A stretch of DNA of 64,000 nucleotides, taken from contig JAAELT010000684.1 of NCBI GenBank assembly GCA_024226315.1, positions 1-64,000 on the forward strand. The letters run 5' to 3'. Under the pieces are notes generated by a model, which did not search any database, was not told where the DNA came from, and saw nothing but the letters and a program-made list of their open reading frames with translations. Of this stretch, positions 47,252 through 56,444 are shown in pieces (positions within the stretch are counted from its first letter, which is position 1; each line of letters starts with the position of its first letter). The stretch is from a bacterium (GTDB taxonomy: Bacteria; Acidobacteriota; Thermoanaerobaculia; Multivoradales; J023). The position numbers and the translations under genes are program-made.

Positions 47252-47794
47252 CTAACGGAAGCCGCGCCGCAATTCACGCTTGAAGATCTCGAACGTGTCG
47301 TCACCCCACAGCGAGACCACCACACGCTCGATCTTGGTGCCCCCCTGGAGATAGCGGTAGACCTCGGTCAGCAGGATACGCGCGCACTTGCCCATCGGGT
47401 AGCCGAAGACCCCGGTCGAGATGGCGGGCAGGGCGATGGACTTGAGGCCGTGGCGATCGGCCAGGGCCAGGGAGGAACGGATGGCGGATTGCAGCTTGCG
47501 GTCCTCGTCGCCTTCGCCCATGCGCGGGCCGACGGCGTGGATCACGTGCTTGGCGTTGAGCTCGCCGCCGCCGGTGAGCACTGCCGTGCCCACGGGCGTG
47601 CCGCCGATGCGATGACACTCCTCCTGGATCGACGGTCCGCCTTTCTCGCGGATGGCTCCCGCCACCCCCGAGCCCAGCTCGAGCTCCTCGTTGGCGGCAT
47701 TGACGATAGCGTCGACTTCCAGCTCGGTGATATCTCCCTCGGCCAGCTCGAGCTGCGTCCCTTCGAGTTGGATAGACAGTTTTCTACGTTCCAT
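47252..47794 (-). CDS. Macrodomain protein (ADP-ribose/O-acetyl-ADP-ribose hydrolase-like)
   Basis: A 180-residue stand-alone macrodomain. GDITELEVDAIVNAANEEL and GGPSIQEECHRIGGTPVG bind ADP-ribose; IALPAISTGVFGYP is the diphosphate loop. It probably removes ADP-ribose or deacylates O-acetyl-ADP-ribose. It is divergent from argS, and a signalling partner is not visible. Confidence 0.9.
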   Translation of the reverse strand: MERRKLSIQLEGTQLELAEGDITELEVDAIVNAANEELELGSGVAGAIREKGGPSIQEECHRIGGTPVGTAVLTGGGELNAKHVIHAVGPRMGEGDEDRKLQSAIRSSLALADRHGLKSIALPAISTGVFGYPMGKCARILLTEVYRYLQGGTKIERVVVSLWGDDTFEIFKRELRRGFR

Positions 47795-47964
47795 ATCTCC
47801 TCGATCTCCCGATTACAGTGGGTTCGGGGTTATCTTATCAGGTCCCAGACATCGCGACCGCCGACATCCCCGAAAACGCCAGCCGAGAGGCCGAAATCGG
47901 CGCCCCGCGGCCCGGTTTCGGCCCTCTCGCGCCGGCCTCTGATTCGCTGTACACTCGCCGGATT

Positions 47965-49905
47965 ATGCTCGAGCTCTCCCTGCTGAAGGCCGAACTGGCC
48001 GCCGTTCTGAAGCGCCAGATCCACGACACCTTCGCGGTCGAGCACGAGCCGGTGATCCAGGTGCCGCCACGGCGCGAGCTGGGCGATCTCGCGTTCCCCG
48101 CCGCCCTGCATCTGGCGAAGACCCTGCGGCGCAAGCCGCGCGACATCGCCACCGAGCTCGCCGAGGCCGTTCGGTTCCCCGGCATCGTCCTGCGCGTCAG
48201 CGTCGAAGGCGCCGGCTACCTCAACCTGTTCCTCGACCGCGGCCGGGTGACGGCCGATCTGCTCGAGACAGAGGTCTTCGGCGACCCGGCGGGCGGCGAG
48301 CGCAGCGAGAAGATCATCGTCGAGCACACCAACATCAACCCCAACAAGGCGGCTCACATCGGCCACCTGCGCAACGCCGTTCTCGGCGACGTGCTGGTGC
48401 GTGCCCTGCGCCGCCTCGGCCATCCGGTCGAGATCCAGAACTACATCGACGACACCGGCGTCCAGCTGGCCGACGTGGTGGTCGCCTTCACCGATCTGCG
48501 CGGCCTCGACGCCGCCGCGGTGGCGGCCCTGCCGGAGCCGTTCGACTACACCTGCTGGGACCTCTACAGCGAGGTCGGGCGCTGGTACGAGGAAGACCCC
48601 GAGCGCCAGGCGCTCAGGCGTCAGACTCTGCACGAGCTCGAGGCCGACGAGGGGCCGCGTGCCGAGATGGGCCGCCTGGTGGCCCGCCGGGTGGTGCACC
48701 GCCATCTCACCACCATGCGGCGCCTGGGCATCGGCTACGACGTGCTCACCCGCGAGAGCGACATCCTGGGGCTCGACTTCTTCACCCGCGCGTTCGAGAA
48801 GCTGAAGGCCAGCGGCGCGATCCACCTCGAGGAGTCGGGCAAGAACCAGGGTTGCTGGGTGATGCCGCTGTCCCAGAGCGCCGAGTTCGCCGGCCTCGAA
48901 GACCCGGACAAGGTGATCGTGCGTTCCGACGGCACCGTCACCTACGTTGGCAAGGACATCGCCTACCAGCTGTGGAAGTTCGGGCTCCTGGGGCGCGATT
49001 TCCACTACCGGAAGTGGGGCGACGAGGGTCTGTGGGAGACCGCGTCGGAAGAGGGCGGCGGTACCCACCCCGCTTTCGGCGGCGGCGCCAAGGTGATCAA
49101 CGTCATCGACGCCCGCCAGAGCTACCTGCAGAAAATCGTCCGCGTGGGCCTCGAGTCCCTGGGGCACACCGAGGAGGCGGAGCGCTCGATCCACTTCGCC
49201 TACGAGATGGTGTCGCTGTCGAAGGCCGCCGCCCGGCAGCTCGGCTACCTGACCGGCGACGGTGACGGCGAGCAGAAGTCGCTCGAGATGTCCGGCCGCA
49301 AGGGCATCGGGGTGAAGGCCGACGACCTGCTCGACCAGATCGAGGACAAGTGCCGCGACAACGTCAGCGAGCGCTACCCCGATCTCGACGCCGAGTCGCT
49401 CGACGACCTGGCGCGCCAGCTCGCCACGGCGGCGCTGCGCTTCTTCATGGTCAAGGCCACCACCACCCGGGTGATCGCCTTCGATTTTCAAGACGCCCTC
49501 TCCTTCGAGGGCGAGACCGGTCCCTACCTGCAGTATTCGATGGTGCGCGAGCGCAACATCCGCCGCAAGCTCGAGGCCGCCGGCATGGAGACGGAAGTCG
49601 ACGCCGAGACCGTGCGGGGCCTCGACGCCGAGCTGTGGGCCGACGACCTGTGGGACCTGGTGCTCACCGCCGCGCAGACCGCCGAGACGGTGGAGAAGGC
49701 CGCCGGGTCCCTGGAGTTGTCGATGATCGCCCGCCAGGCGCTGGAGCTGGCGGGCAAGTTTCACGGCGTCTACCACCGCCACCGGATTCTCGACGAGGCC
49801 GATCCCGACCTGCGCCGGGCGCGCATGGCGGCGGTGCAGGTGTTCCGCAAGAGCTCGCTGGCGCTGCTCGACCTGCTCGGCGTGCCGGTGCCCGAGAAGA
49901 TGTAA
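47965..49905 (+). CDS. argS: Arginyl-tRNA synthetase
   Basis: A 646-residue class I synthetase. ATG 47965 starts the conserved Add-1 domain; the frame extends 49 codons upstream without homology. The HIGH motif is NPNKAAHIGHLRN (about 123-135). KMSKS is represented by SGRKGIGVKADDLL. FDFQDALSFEGETGPYLQYS and the DALR C-terminal domain complete it. Confidence 0.96.
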   Translation: MLELSLLKAELAAVLKRQIHDTFAVEHEPVIQVPPRRELGDLAFPAALHLAKTLRRKPRDIATELAEAVRFPGIVLRVSVEGAGYLNLFLDRGRVTADLLETEVFGDPAGGERSEKIIVEHTNINPNKAAHIGHLRNAVLGDVLVRALRRLGHPVEIQNYIDDTGVQLADVVVAFTDLRGLDAAAVAALPEPFDYTCWDLYSEVGRWYEEDPERQALRRQTLHELEADEGPRAEMGRLVARRVVHRHLTTMRRLGIGYDVLTRESDILGLDFFTRAFEKLKASGAIHLEESGKNQGCWVMPLSQSAEFAGLEDPDKVIVRSDGTVTYVGKDIAYQLWKFGLLGRDFHYRKWGDEGLWETASEEGGGTHPAFGGGAKVINVIDARQSYLQKIVRVGLESLGHTEEAERSIHFAYEMVSLSKAAARQLGYLTGDGDGEQKSLEMSGRKGIGVKADDLLDQIEDKCRDNVSERYPDLDAESLDDLARQLATAALRFFMVKATTTRVIAFDFQDALSFEGETGPYLQYSMVRERNIRRKLEAAGMETEVDAETVRGLDAELWADDLWDLVLTAAQTAETVEKAAGSLELSMIARQALELAGKFHGVYHRHRILDEADPDLRRARMAAVQVFRKSSLALLDLLGVPVPEKM

Positions 49906-49964
49906 CAGGGAAGATGTACGGGCGAAGATGTAGCGAGCGAGCCCACACGGCAAGGAGACAGCAC

Positions 49965-50711
49965 ATGGCGAAGCGACGAGGCACACCGATCTGGGTCACC
50001 ATCGGCTGTGGCTGTCTGCTCCTCGTGGCGCTGGTGATCGGCGGCATGGTCGCCGCCGGCTACTACGGAGTCTCCTCCTTCCAGGGCTACATCGAGGACA
50101 TGAAGGATCCGGCGTCCCGCGCCGCCCGGGCAGCCGAGATCCTGGGCGCCGAGCAGCTGCCCGAGGGCTACACCGCGCAGTTCTACTTCCGCATTCCCTG
50201 GTTTCTCGACATGGTGATGCTCTCAGACGGCGAGCCGATGGTGATCGAGGGCGAGGAAGACGTGGAGCTCGAGTCGGACTCCGTCGGTGAGCACATGTTC
50301 ATGTACTTCAAGGTCCGTACCGAGAGGATGGACGACGAAGACATCGAGCGCATGCTGCGCGGCGAGAGCACCTCCGAAGGCGTGAGGACGGATCTCGGCT
50401 TCGAGTTCGACCCCGAGGAAGAGCTCGGCCGGGGCGAGCTCGAGATCGGCAGCCAGCATCTCGCCTGGGTCGCCCACCGCGGCGAGATCGACTTCGAGGA
50501 CGGTGACATGGAGGGGGTCTTCAGCCAGCTGATCGTCGACTGCCCGGGCAAGGAGATGACGCGGGTGGCCGTGTGGTTCCGCCGCGACCCGGAAGCCCCT
50601 GATGTCGAGGAAGACCCTGGTGTCGAGATGGCGCCCGACCTGGCCGGCGGGCCGGCCGACCCGCAGGCGCTCGAGAGCTTCATGAGTCATTTCGACCTCT
50701 GCAAGGATTGA
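49965..50711 (+). CDS. Hypothetical single-pass membrane protein
   Basis: A 248-residue protein with AAGGAGA before the ATG. One N-terminal membrane segment (WVTIGCGCLLLVALVIGGMVAAGYYG) is followed by an acidic extracytoplasmic domain (EDMKDPASRAARAAEILG, PEGYTAQFYFRIPWF, RVAVWFRRDPEAP). No family was recognised. It is adjacent to lpxD on the same strand. Confidence 0.65.
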   Translation: MAKRRGTPIWVTIGCGCLLLVALVIGGMVAAGYYGVSSFQGYIEDMKDPASRAARAAEILGAEQLPEGYTAQFYFRIPWFLDMVMLSDGEPMVIEGEEDVELESDSVGEHMFMYFKVRTERMDDEDIERMLRGESTSEGVRTDLGFEFDPEEELGRGELEIGSQHLAWVAHRGEIDFEDGDMEGVFSQLIVDCPGKEMTRVAVWFRRDPEAPDVEEDPGVEMAPDLAGGPADPQALESFMSHFDLCKD

Positions 50712-50728
50712 AACGGCAGGCACCTCCC

Positions 50729-51739
50729 ATGCCCGAGATCTCAGTTTCGGACCTCGCCAGCCAGATCGAAGGCCGCGCCCTCGGCGAGGAGAGCCTCGTC
50801 TTGCGGGGAATCGCGACCCTCGACGACGCCGGCCCCGAAGACGTCTCCTTCCTGAGCAGCAAGGCCTACCGGGCCAACGCCGAGCGCAGCGCGGCGGGGT
50901 GCGTCATCGTCGATTCAGAAGAGGCACTGCCGGGCCGCACCGTCATCGTGGTGGAAGGCGCCCAGCTCGGCTACGCCCGCGCGATGCAGCTCTTCTTTCC
51001 CCGCCAGCGGCCACCCGCCGGCATCTCCGAAAGGGCCGCCGTCGACGGCACCGCCGTCCTGGGCGAGGGCCTGTTCGTCGACGCCGGAGCCGTGATCGGC
51101 GCGGGCTGCCGGATCGGATCGGAGACCGAGATCCACGCCGGCGCCGTCATCGGCACGGGCTGCACGATTGGCGAATCCTGCATCCTCTACCCCGGGGTCG
51201 TCCTCTACCCCGACACCGTGCTCGGCGATCGGGTGATCATCCATGCCGGCGCCGTCATCGGCGCCGACGGCTTCGGCGTGGCCTGGGCCGGCGACGGCTT
51301 CACCAAGATCCCGCAGGCGGGCAACGTCATCATCGGGAGCGACGTCGAGATCGGGGCGAACACCTGCATCGACCGCGCCACGCTGTCCGCGACCCGGATC
51401 GGGCAGGGCACCAAGATCGACAACCTCACCCAGGTGGCGCACAACGTCACCATCGGGCCCCACAGCGCGCTCGCGGCCCAGGCGGGCATCGCCGGCAGCA
51501 CCACCGTCGGCGCCGGCTGCCAGATCGCGGGCCAGGCCGGCATCTCCGGCCACCTCGAGCTCGGCGACCGCACCACCGTGCTCGCCAAGTCCGCGGTCCT
51601 GACCTCGTTCCCCGAGGGCGGCGTCGTTGCCGGCATCCCTGCCGTCAAGGCCTTCGCCTGGAAGCGCATGTCCAAAGCGCTAGAGAAGCTCCCCGAAGTC
51701 TTCCGCCGCCTCCGCCGCCTCGAAAAGTCTCGAGACTGA
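50729..51739 (+). CDS. lpxD: UDP-3-O-(acyl)glucosamine N-acyltransferase
   Basis: A 336-residue left-handed beta-helix acyltransferase of lipid A synthesis. The N-terminal ISVSDLASQIEGRALGEES and FLSSKAYR are the uridine-binding part. Hexapeptide repeats (AVIGAGCRIGSETEIHAGAV and many more) follow, with GADGFG and the catalytic His in LTQVAHNV. ATG 50729 is preferred to the overlapping TTG at 50708. It supports an LPS-bearing outer membrane. Confidence 0.95.
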   Translation: MPEISVSDLASQIEGRALGEESLVLRGIATLDDAGPEDVSFLSSKAYRANAERSAAGCVIVDSEEALPGRTVIVVEGAQLGYARAMQLFFPRQRPPAGISERAAVDGTAVLGEGLFVDAGAVIGAGCRIGSETEIHAGAVIGTGCTIGESCILYPGVVLYPDTVLGDRVIIHAGAVIGADGFGVAWAGDGFTKIPQAGNVIIGSDVEIGANTCIDRATLSATRIGQGTKIDNLTQVAHNVTIGPHSALAAQAGIAGSTTVGAGCQIAGQAGISGHLELGDRTTVLAKSAVLTSFPEGGVVAGIPAVKAFAWKRMSKALEKLPEVFRRLRRLEKSRD

Positions 51740-51763
51740 CTTCCTCGAGTCCCTCAACGAGGC

Positions 51764-51867
51764 GGCCTGATGGCCGAGGACAGCGCGCAACGCGTTCGAT
51801 CTTCGAGCGAGAGCCGCGGGCAGGATCGAGCCTGAGCACTGCCCGCAGGCCATCAGCACGACCGCGT
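51764..51867 (-). repeat. Dispersed intergenic repeat, copy 2 (inverted)
   Basis: The inverted second copy of the element at 46131-46232, from GGCCTGATGGCC to the bases just before the stop of the glutamine amidotransferase gene. Confidence 0.8.
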
Positions 51868-52697
51868 CACAGTCGCTGGACGTCGGCCTCGATCCCGGCG
51901 TCTACAGACACGATGCCGCGCTCCGGCACCTCGTGCCAGGCCTCGTCATTCGCGAGCGCCTCAGAAGCGATCACCACCGCCCGGTAGTCGGTGCCGGGGC
52001 TGTGGCGCACATCACAGACGTCGCAGTCGCGGATGCCGTCGCGCGCCGCCCAGTGCAGGCTCTTGCGCCAGCGGCCCGCCACCAGGGTCTCGCCGTCAGT
52101 GAGTAGCAGGTTGAGGATCGCGGGCTTCTCCGGCCCCGCCCGGTCACACAGGTCCGCCAGGTAGGGCAGCGCCTCGGCCACCACCGCCACCAGACGCTCG
52201 CGCTCGCCGCCGCCGCCCTCGAGGTCGATCCCCGCCCGCGCCATGCGGCTGAGCAGCCAATAGAAGAAAACCTCGCTGTCCGTCGTGCCCTCGTTGAGCC
52301 CGCACAAAGCGGGCGCCGTCTCCTCGATCATCCTCGGCCGCACCCGCTCGAACGCCGTCACCGTGCCGTTATGGGCGAACATCCAGCCACGGTACGAGAA
52401 AGGATGGGTGTTCGCCGCGTTCGAGTCGCCGACCGTCGCCTGCCGCACGTGCGCGATCACCGTGCGGGCGAAGACGCCCTCGGCGGTGGTGTTGAAGTAC
52501 TGGTCGTCGAACGCCGCGGCGGCGCTCCGCTCGATCCGTGGCGCGGCGTCCTCGTACACGCCGATCCCCCAGCCGTCCGGATGGCTCTCGCCCACCCCGT
52601 CTTGCCGGCTCTGCGCCAGCAGCGCGTTCTGGGCATGCACCAGCGTGCACCCCACCCTGGTGGGCTCGTTGCCGCGAAAACCGTACAGCCGGCACAC
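51867..52697 (-). CDS. Class II glutamine amidotransferase
   Basis: A 276-residue protein. GTG at 52697 was chosen because it places the catalytic Cys2 at the mature N-terminus (start CRLYGFRG), as required for Ntn hydrolases. HPDGWGIGVYED, VIAHVRQATVG and MFAHNGTVTAF form the glutaminase site, and GTTDSEVFFYWLL is the conserved C-terminal motif. No synthase domain is attached, as in the YafJ-like family. A role is not evident. Confidence 0.88.
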   Translation of the reverse strand: MCRLYGFRGNEPTRVGCTLVHAQNALLAQSRQDGVGESHPDGWGIGVYEDAAPRIERSAAAAFDDQYFNTTAEGVFARTVIAHVRQATVGDSNAANTHPFSYRGWMFAHNGTVTAFERVRPRMIEETAPALCGLNEGTTDSEVFFYWLLSRMARAGIDLEGGGGERERLVAVVAEALPYLADLCDRAGPEKPAILNLLLTDGETLVAGRWRKSLHWAARDGIRDCDVCDVRHSPGTDYRAVVIASEALANDEAWHEVPERGIVSVDAGIEADVQRL

Positions 52698-52699
52698 GG

Positions 52700-52816
52700 C
52701 TAGTCCGCGGCCGCGGCGCCGTGGACCGGCGCCCGCAGGATGCCCGACAGCCCGCGGGTGAACACGCGGTGGTCGTCGGTGAGGGCGCGGGCGAGGGGGG
52801 AGGCGTCGTGCTTCAC
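52700..52816 (-). pseudogene. Truncated N-terminus of a hemerythrin-like protein
   Basis: A 38-residue frame from GTG reads VKHDASPLARALTDDHRVF then TRGLSGILRA. This resembles the first helix of hemerythrin domains (DHRxF...L) but stops without the remaining iron-ligand histidines. It ends 3 bases before the amidotransferase start. Confidence 0.4.
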
Positions 52817-52836
52817 GGGCGTTACGGTAACGCCCG
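52816..52836. promoter_or_regulatory. 21-bp perfect palindrome (possible operator)
   Basis: CGGGCGTTAC-G-GTAACGCCCG lies directly before the hemerythrin-like start. A dimeric repressor or activator site is plausible; no known motif matches. Confidence 0.5.
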
Positions 52837-52919
52837 AGGAGGCGGGAAGGCAAGAAGGCAGGGTCGGGGAGGTCTGGCTCGCTCCGTCGTTTGATGCTTC
52901 GCACCCACCGGAGTCATTC

Positions 52920-53310
52920 CTCGGTTCCGGGGAAGGCATGGACCGGGCCGAAAAAGTCCTTTCCCGCCTCCAGGGAGGGTGTTTTCGACGTCGAGAATGT
53001 TGTTCCCCGGGTCGGGAGAAAGGCTCTCAGGCGCCGAAAAGGTTCTTCTCCGCCTCCGGGGAAGACGTTTTCGGGCCGGAAATGTCTTTCCCTGCCTCCG
53101 GAGAAGGCATTTTCCGGGGCCCGGAGGCCCTTATCTGGACACGATATGTACCTTTCCGGCCCCGAAAAAGCCTTTCCCCCAGCCGAGGGTAAGACATTTA
53201 CGGCGTCCGACACCTGTTCCTCTGGCCGGGGGAAGACGTTTCCGGCGCCCAAATGTCCTTCCCCCTGGCCGGGGAAGGACATTTCCGGTGCGCGACAAGA
53301 GTTCCCTTAG
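52920..53310. repeat. Degenerate tandem array of palindromic repeats
   Basis: About eight diverged copies of a 42-44-bp unit. Each is itself near-palindromic, built from GGGGAAGACGTTTTC and GAAAATGTCTTCCCC-like arms. The best hairpin is AAATGTCCTTCCCC...GGGGAAGGACATTT at 53243-53283. Both strands are open over long stretches as a by-product. Two copies of GGACACGATATGT occur (53137-53149 and 53361-53373). No spacers or cas genes are present. From 52837 to 53428 I see nothing that looks like a gene. Confidence 0.8.
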
Positions 53311-53428
53311 GCATGGGGAGAATATTTTTCTCCCTGGAGGAGAATCGGGATCCCCGAACAGGACACGATATGTCCCGAATCGGGCGTCTGGCCCTCCCCT
53401 TTGAAAAGGGGGAGATGGAGGGGGATTC

Positions 53429-54762
53429 TTCTTGCGCAGCGATGGGGCGCGGGTGGGCAGCGACCTGGTCGGGCAAGCCGCCAATCTTCCGCTGGTGGAG
53501 CTGGCCGCCAGATGGGCGTCGTCACCGGCCCCGAAGAGGCGCCGTTCCCTCTCAACATCGGCCTGATGATGTTCAGCCCGGAGCCGCACCGGTTCTTTCC
53601 GGTGATGCAGATCGACGTGGTGTGGTTCCCGCGGGAGGGGCCGGGCGGCGACAAGTTTTCCGAGAAGATCTTCCGCGGCCCCTTGGCGCGCATGACCCGC
53701 GATGCGTTGGACTACATTCGCCGCAGCTTCATCAGCGAGACCGTGATCAAGCATCCGGGCCGCGCGGAATCGACGCGGGTGAAGAACGTGCCTTTAGAGG
53801 CCATCGAGGAAGCGGTGGTCAACGCCGTCTACCACCGCGGCTACGACGTGCGGGAGCCGGTGGAGGTGCGGATCATGCACGACGAGTTGGTGGTGCTCAG
53901 CTACCCTGGCCCGGACCGCTCCGTGGGCCTGGAGCAGCTACGCGCCGGCCGCGCGCAGCCGCGGCGTTACCGTAACCGGCGTATCGGCGAGTTCCTGAAG
54001 GAGCTGGAGTTCACCGAGGGCCGCGGCACCGGCATCCCCAAGATCCTCCAAGCGATGCGGACGAACGGCTCGCCTTTGCCCGAGTTCGAGTTCGACGAAG
54101 GCCACAGCTATTTCATGACGCGGCTGCCGGTGCATTCGGCGGCGCTGGAGGTCTCGGAATCCGGGGCGGCGGGTACGGCCACGGTGGGAGAACCGAACCT
54201 GCAAGGCACCCCGCATGATACCCCGCATGTTGAGGCTCTCCTGAGCAGCATGGAGGGGGAGCTGAGCAGAACGGAAATCATGGTGGGCTTGGGGCTCAAG
54301 GATCGGATGCACTTCACCCACGCCTACTTGCAGCCAGCCCTGGATGCGGGTCTGCTCGAGATGACGATCCCTGACAAGCCCTGTAGCAAGCGCCAGAAGT
54401 ACCGTCTGACCGCAGAAGGAGCCGCCAGAGCAGGGCGGTCATCGACCCCGCAAGTCACCCCTCATGTCGGGGCAACGACCCAGTCACCGACCCAGTCACC
54501 GACCCAGTCACCGACCCAGTCGAACGACCCAGTCCTGAACCTCGCGACCCTATTACAGGCCGGCGAGAAGTCGTCCGGAGCTCTGCGGCAAGCTCTGGGT
54601 ATCGAACACCGACCCACGTTCCGAGAGAACTACCTGCACCCTGCGATGGAGCGCGGGCTGATCGAGTACACCATCCCCGACAAGCCCAACAGCCGCCTCC
54701 AGCGGTACCGGCTGACCGCACGCGGTCGGCAGTTGCTGCAGGAAGCCAAGATCGAGGTCTGA
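53429..54762 (+). pseudogene. 5'-truncated, frameshifted AlbA_2/GHKL ATP-binding transcriptional-regulator-like protein
   Basis: The first part, FLRSDGARVGSDLVGQAAN, reads in frame 2 up to about 53509. The homology then continues in frame 1 (MGVVTGPEEAPFPLNIGLMM), which fits a single-base deletion. The GHKL N-box EAIEEAVVNAVYHRGYDV and G-box EGRGTGIP follow, then two Fic-like winged-helix units (YLQPALDAGLLEMTIPDKP; YLHPAMERGLIEYTIPDKP) joined by a 12-bp tandem repeat (TQSP x4, 54477-54525). The N-terminal AlbA_2 DNA-binding domain is missing. Translation could still start at ATG 53512, so an abridged product is possible. Confidence 0.75.
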
Positions 54763-54776
54763 GCAAGGACGCGCGT

Positions 54777-54923
54777 ATGGCCAAGAAGACTCGCAAGAAA
54801 GCGCCGAAAGACGTCGAGACGCTCACTCACGACGAGGCGAAGCGCGCCAACATCCCGACGGCCGAGCATCAGTCGGTGATGGAGAAGGAGGAGCAGAGCC
54901 TGTTCGGCGCCGACCATTCTTGA
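54777..54923 (+). pseudogene. N-terminal remnant of a type III-like DNA methyltransferase
   Basis: A 48-residue frame with AAGGA before the ATG: MAKKTRKKAPKDVETLTHDE then AKRANIPTAEHQSVM. I recognise this as the start of large site-specific adenine methyltransferases of type III restriction-like systems. The catalytic DPPY and SAM regions are absent; the gene stops at 54923. Confidence 0.6.
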
Positions 54924-54940
54924 CGGTAGAATAGGATCCT

Positions 54941-55882
54941 ATGAAGGGCTACATCGGGGTTACGGACGGCGATTGGTATCGCTTCCTCCGATCTCATCCT
55001 GAGCAGCAGGACATCAACTTCTGGCAACCGAAGTTTACGCAGAGGTTTCGCGCCCTCACGGAAGGCGAACCGTTCTTTTTTAAGCTGCATTCACCACACA
55101 ACTTCATCGTTGGCGGGGCCTACTATGCCGGCTTCGTGGCTTTGCCTACTAGCCTGGCCTGGGAGTGCTTCGGCGAGGGCAACGGCGCTACGAGTTGTAC
55201 CGAGATGCGACGGCAAATCACCAAGTACCGCCGCATTGCGGACGATCCGCGGGACGACTACACCATCGGCTGCATCATCCTCTCTTCGCCCTTCTACCTC
55301 GCGGAACGGAACTGGATTCCAACCCCAAAGGACTTCGCCTCGAACATCGTCCGCGGCAAGGGCTACGACCTCACTACTGGTACCGGCAAGCAGCTATGGG
55401 AGGAAGTCCGGCTCATGCAGCGAGTCCAGAGGTTGGACGAGCAAGGAGCCGGTGTGAGCACCGATATCGCGGAGCCTGATGTCACTTATGGCGACCCTGT
55501 ACTCATGAAACCCAGGATCGGGCAAGGCTCGTTTCGAGCGCTGGTCACTGGCGTCTACCAGAGACGATGTGCCATCACACGAGAGAAAGCCCTGCCTGTA
55601 CTCGACGCCGCCCACATCCGTCCGATTAGCCAGGGCGGTTACCACGCACTCCCCAACGGCTTGCTCTTCCGCGCCGACGTGCACCGACTTTTTGATGCGG
55701 GCTACGTCACCGTGACGCCCGACTACAAGTTCCGAGTCAGCCGCGGTCTGAAAGACGATTTCGACAACGGTGAGCCGTACTACCCGTACTCCGGGAAGAC
55801 CATCGTTTTACCCGAGCGGCCTGAGCACCGGCCCGACCGTCAGCTGCTCGAGTGGCATGCGGATGAGGTTTTCCGAGGCTGA
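54941..55882 (+). CDS. HNH endonuclease (restriction-type)
   Basis: A 313-residue protein. The N-terminal half (YIGVTDGDWYRFLRSHPEQQ, PFFFKLHSPHNFIVGGAYY) is the specificity or modulator part. The C-terminal HNH centre is CAITREKALPVLDAAHIRP, then ISQGGYHALPNGLLFRADVH (about residues 210-250). It fits HNH restriction or phage-defence nucleases. It lies 18 bases after the methyltransferase remnant. Confidence 0.8.
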   Translation: MKGYIGVTDGDWYRFLRSHPEQQDINFWQPKFTQRFRALTEGEPFFFKLHSPHNFIVGGAYYAGFVALPTSLAWECFGEGNGATSCTEMRRQITKYRRIADDPRDDYTIGCIILSSPFYLAERNWIPTPKDFASNIVRGKGYDLTTGTGKQLWEEVRLMQRVQRLDEQGAGVSTDIAEPDVTYGDPVLMKPRIGQGSFRALVTGVYQRRCAITREKALPVLDAAHIRPISQGGYHALPNGLLFRADVHRLFDAGYVTVTPDYKFRVSRGLKDDFDNGEPYYPYSGKTIVLPERPEHRPDRQLLEWHADEVFRG

Positions 55883-55957
55883 TCTGAGGCGCTTGCGGAT
55901 CAAGAATCGGACCTGACGGACCGAGGCCGGCCAAGAACTAGGTGCTGTCATGCTGCC

Positions 55958-56182
55958 ATGAAGCTCGTTACCACACAGGTCGTCGATGGCCGAATCGAGG
56001 TTCCCCCGGAAATCGGGGATGGCTCGCAGGTCACCGTCCTCGCCGCGGACGACGAGGCGCCGTTCACGCTCTCGCCCGGCGAAGAACAGGAATTGAACGC
56101 AGCCCTGGCTGAAATCGATGCCGGTCGTTACGTCGACGGCTGGGCGCTCCTGGAAGAGCTCAAGGCCAAGAGCCGCGAGTGA
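55958..56182 (+). CDS. Orphan antitoxin-like protein with truncated toxin downstream
   Basis: A 74-residue protein, KLVTTQVVDGRIEVPPEIGD then GSQVTVLAADDEAPFTLS, resembling small beta-type antitoxins. Its stop overlaps a GTG (GTGA) followed only by codons for TYR before homology ends. The partner toxin (RelE/ParE-like, inferred) appears cut off at 56179-56190. Confidence 0.65.
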   Translation: MKLVTTQVVDGRIEVPPEIGDGSQVTVLAADDEAPFTLSPGEEQELNAALAEIDAGRYVDGWALLEELKAKSRE

Positions 56183-56199
56183 CCTACAGGCATCGGTGC

Positions 56200-56403
56200 T
56201 CACTCCACCTTCAAATACCGCCCCGCCATCACCACCTCACTCGCTCCATACCGCCCATACCCATCGATCGTATACACCCATCCATCCCCCTCCCGGCGCA
56301 CCACCTCCCGAAACACCTCCACCCGCCCCTCCCCGCGCGAGTGCCACACCAACTGCGGCGTGCCGTCCGGCGCGCGGCCCAGCGTGCCCCGGTGCCGTGA
56401 TAT
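56200..56403 (-). pseudogene. C-terminal fragment of an unknown secreted protein
   Basis: The frame reads GTLGRAPDGTPQLVWHSRGE, then FREVVRREGDGWVYTIDGYG and RYGASEVVMAGRYLKVE. It looks like the end of a small beta-barrel protein and lacks its own start. It may belong with the fragment at 57264-57395, separated from it by the PIN/RHH pair. Confidence 0.4.
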
Positions 56404-56444
56404 CCGATCCTCGCCTCCTGCCGCTCGCGATGCGAAGAGGGAAG

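Noticed and set aside
47830..49986. A 718-codon minus-strand frame
   Set aside because: It is antisense to argS, where HIGH and DALR regions are plain.
52920..53310. CRISPR array
   Set aside because: Units are diverged and contiguous with no spacers, and no cas genes are in the window.
52891..53404. Open frames on both strands in the palindromic array
   Set aside because: They result from the repeats' symmetry; no ribosome site or family motif supports them.
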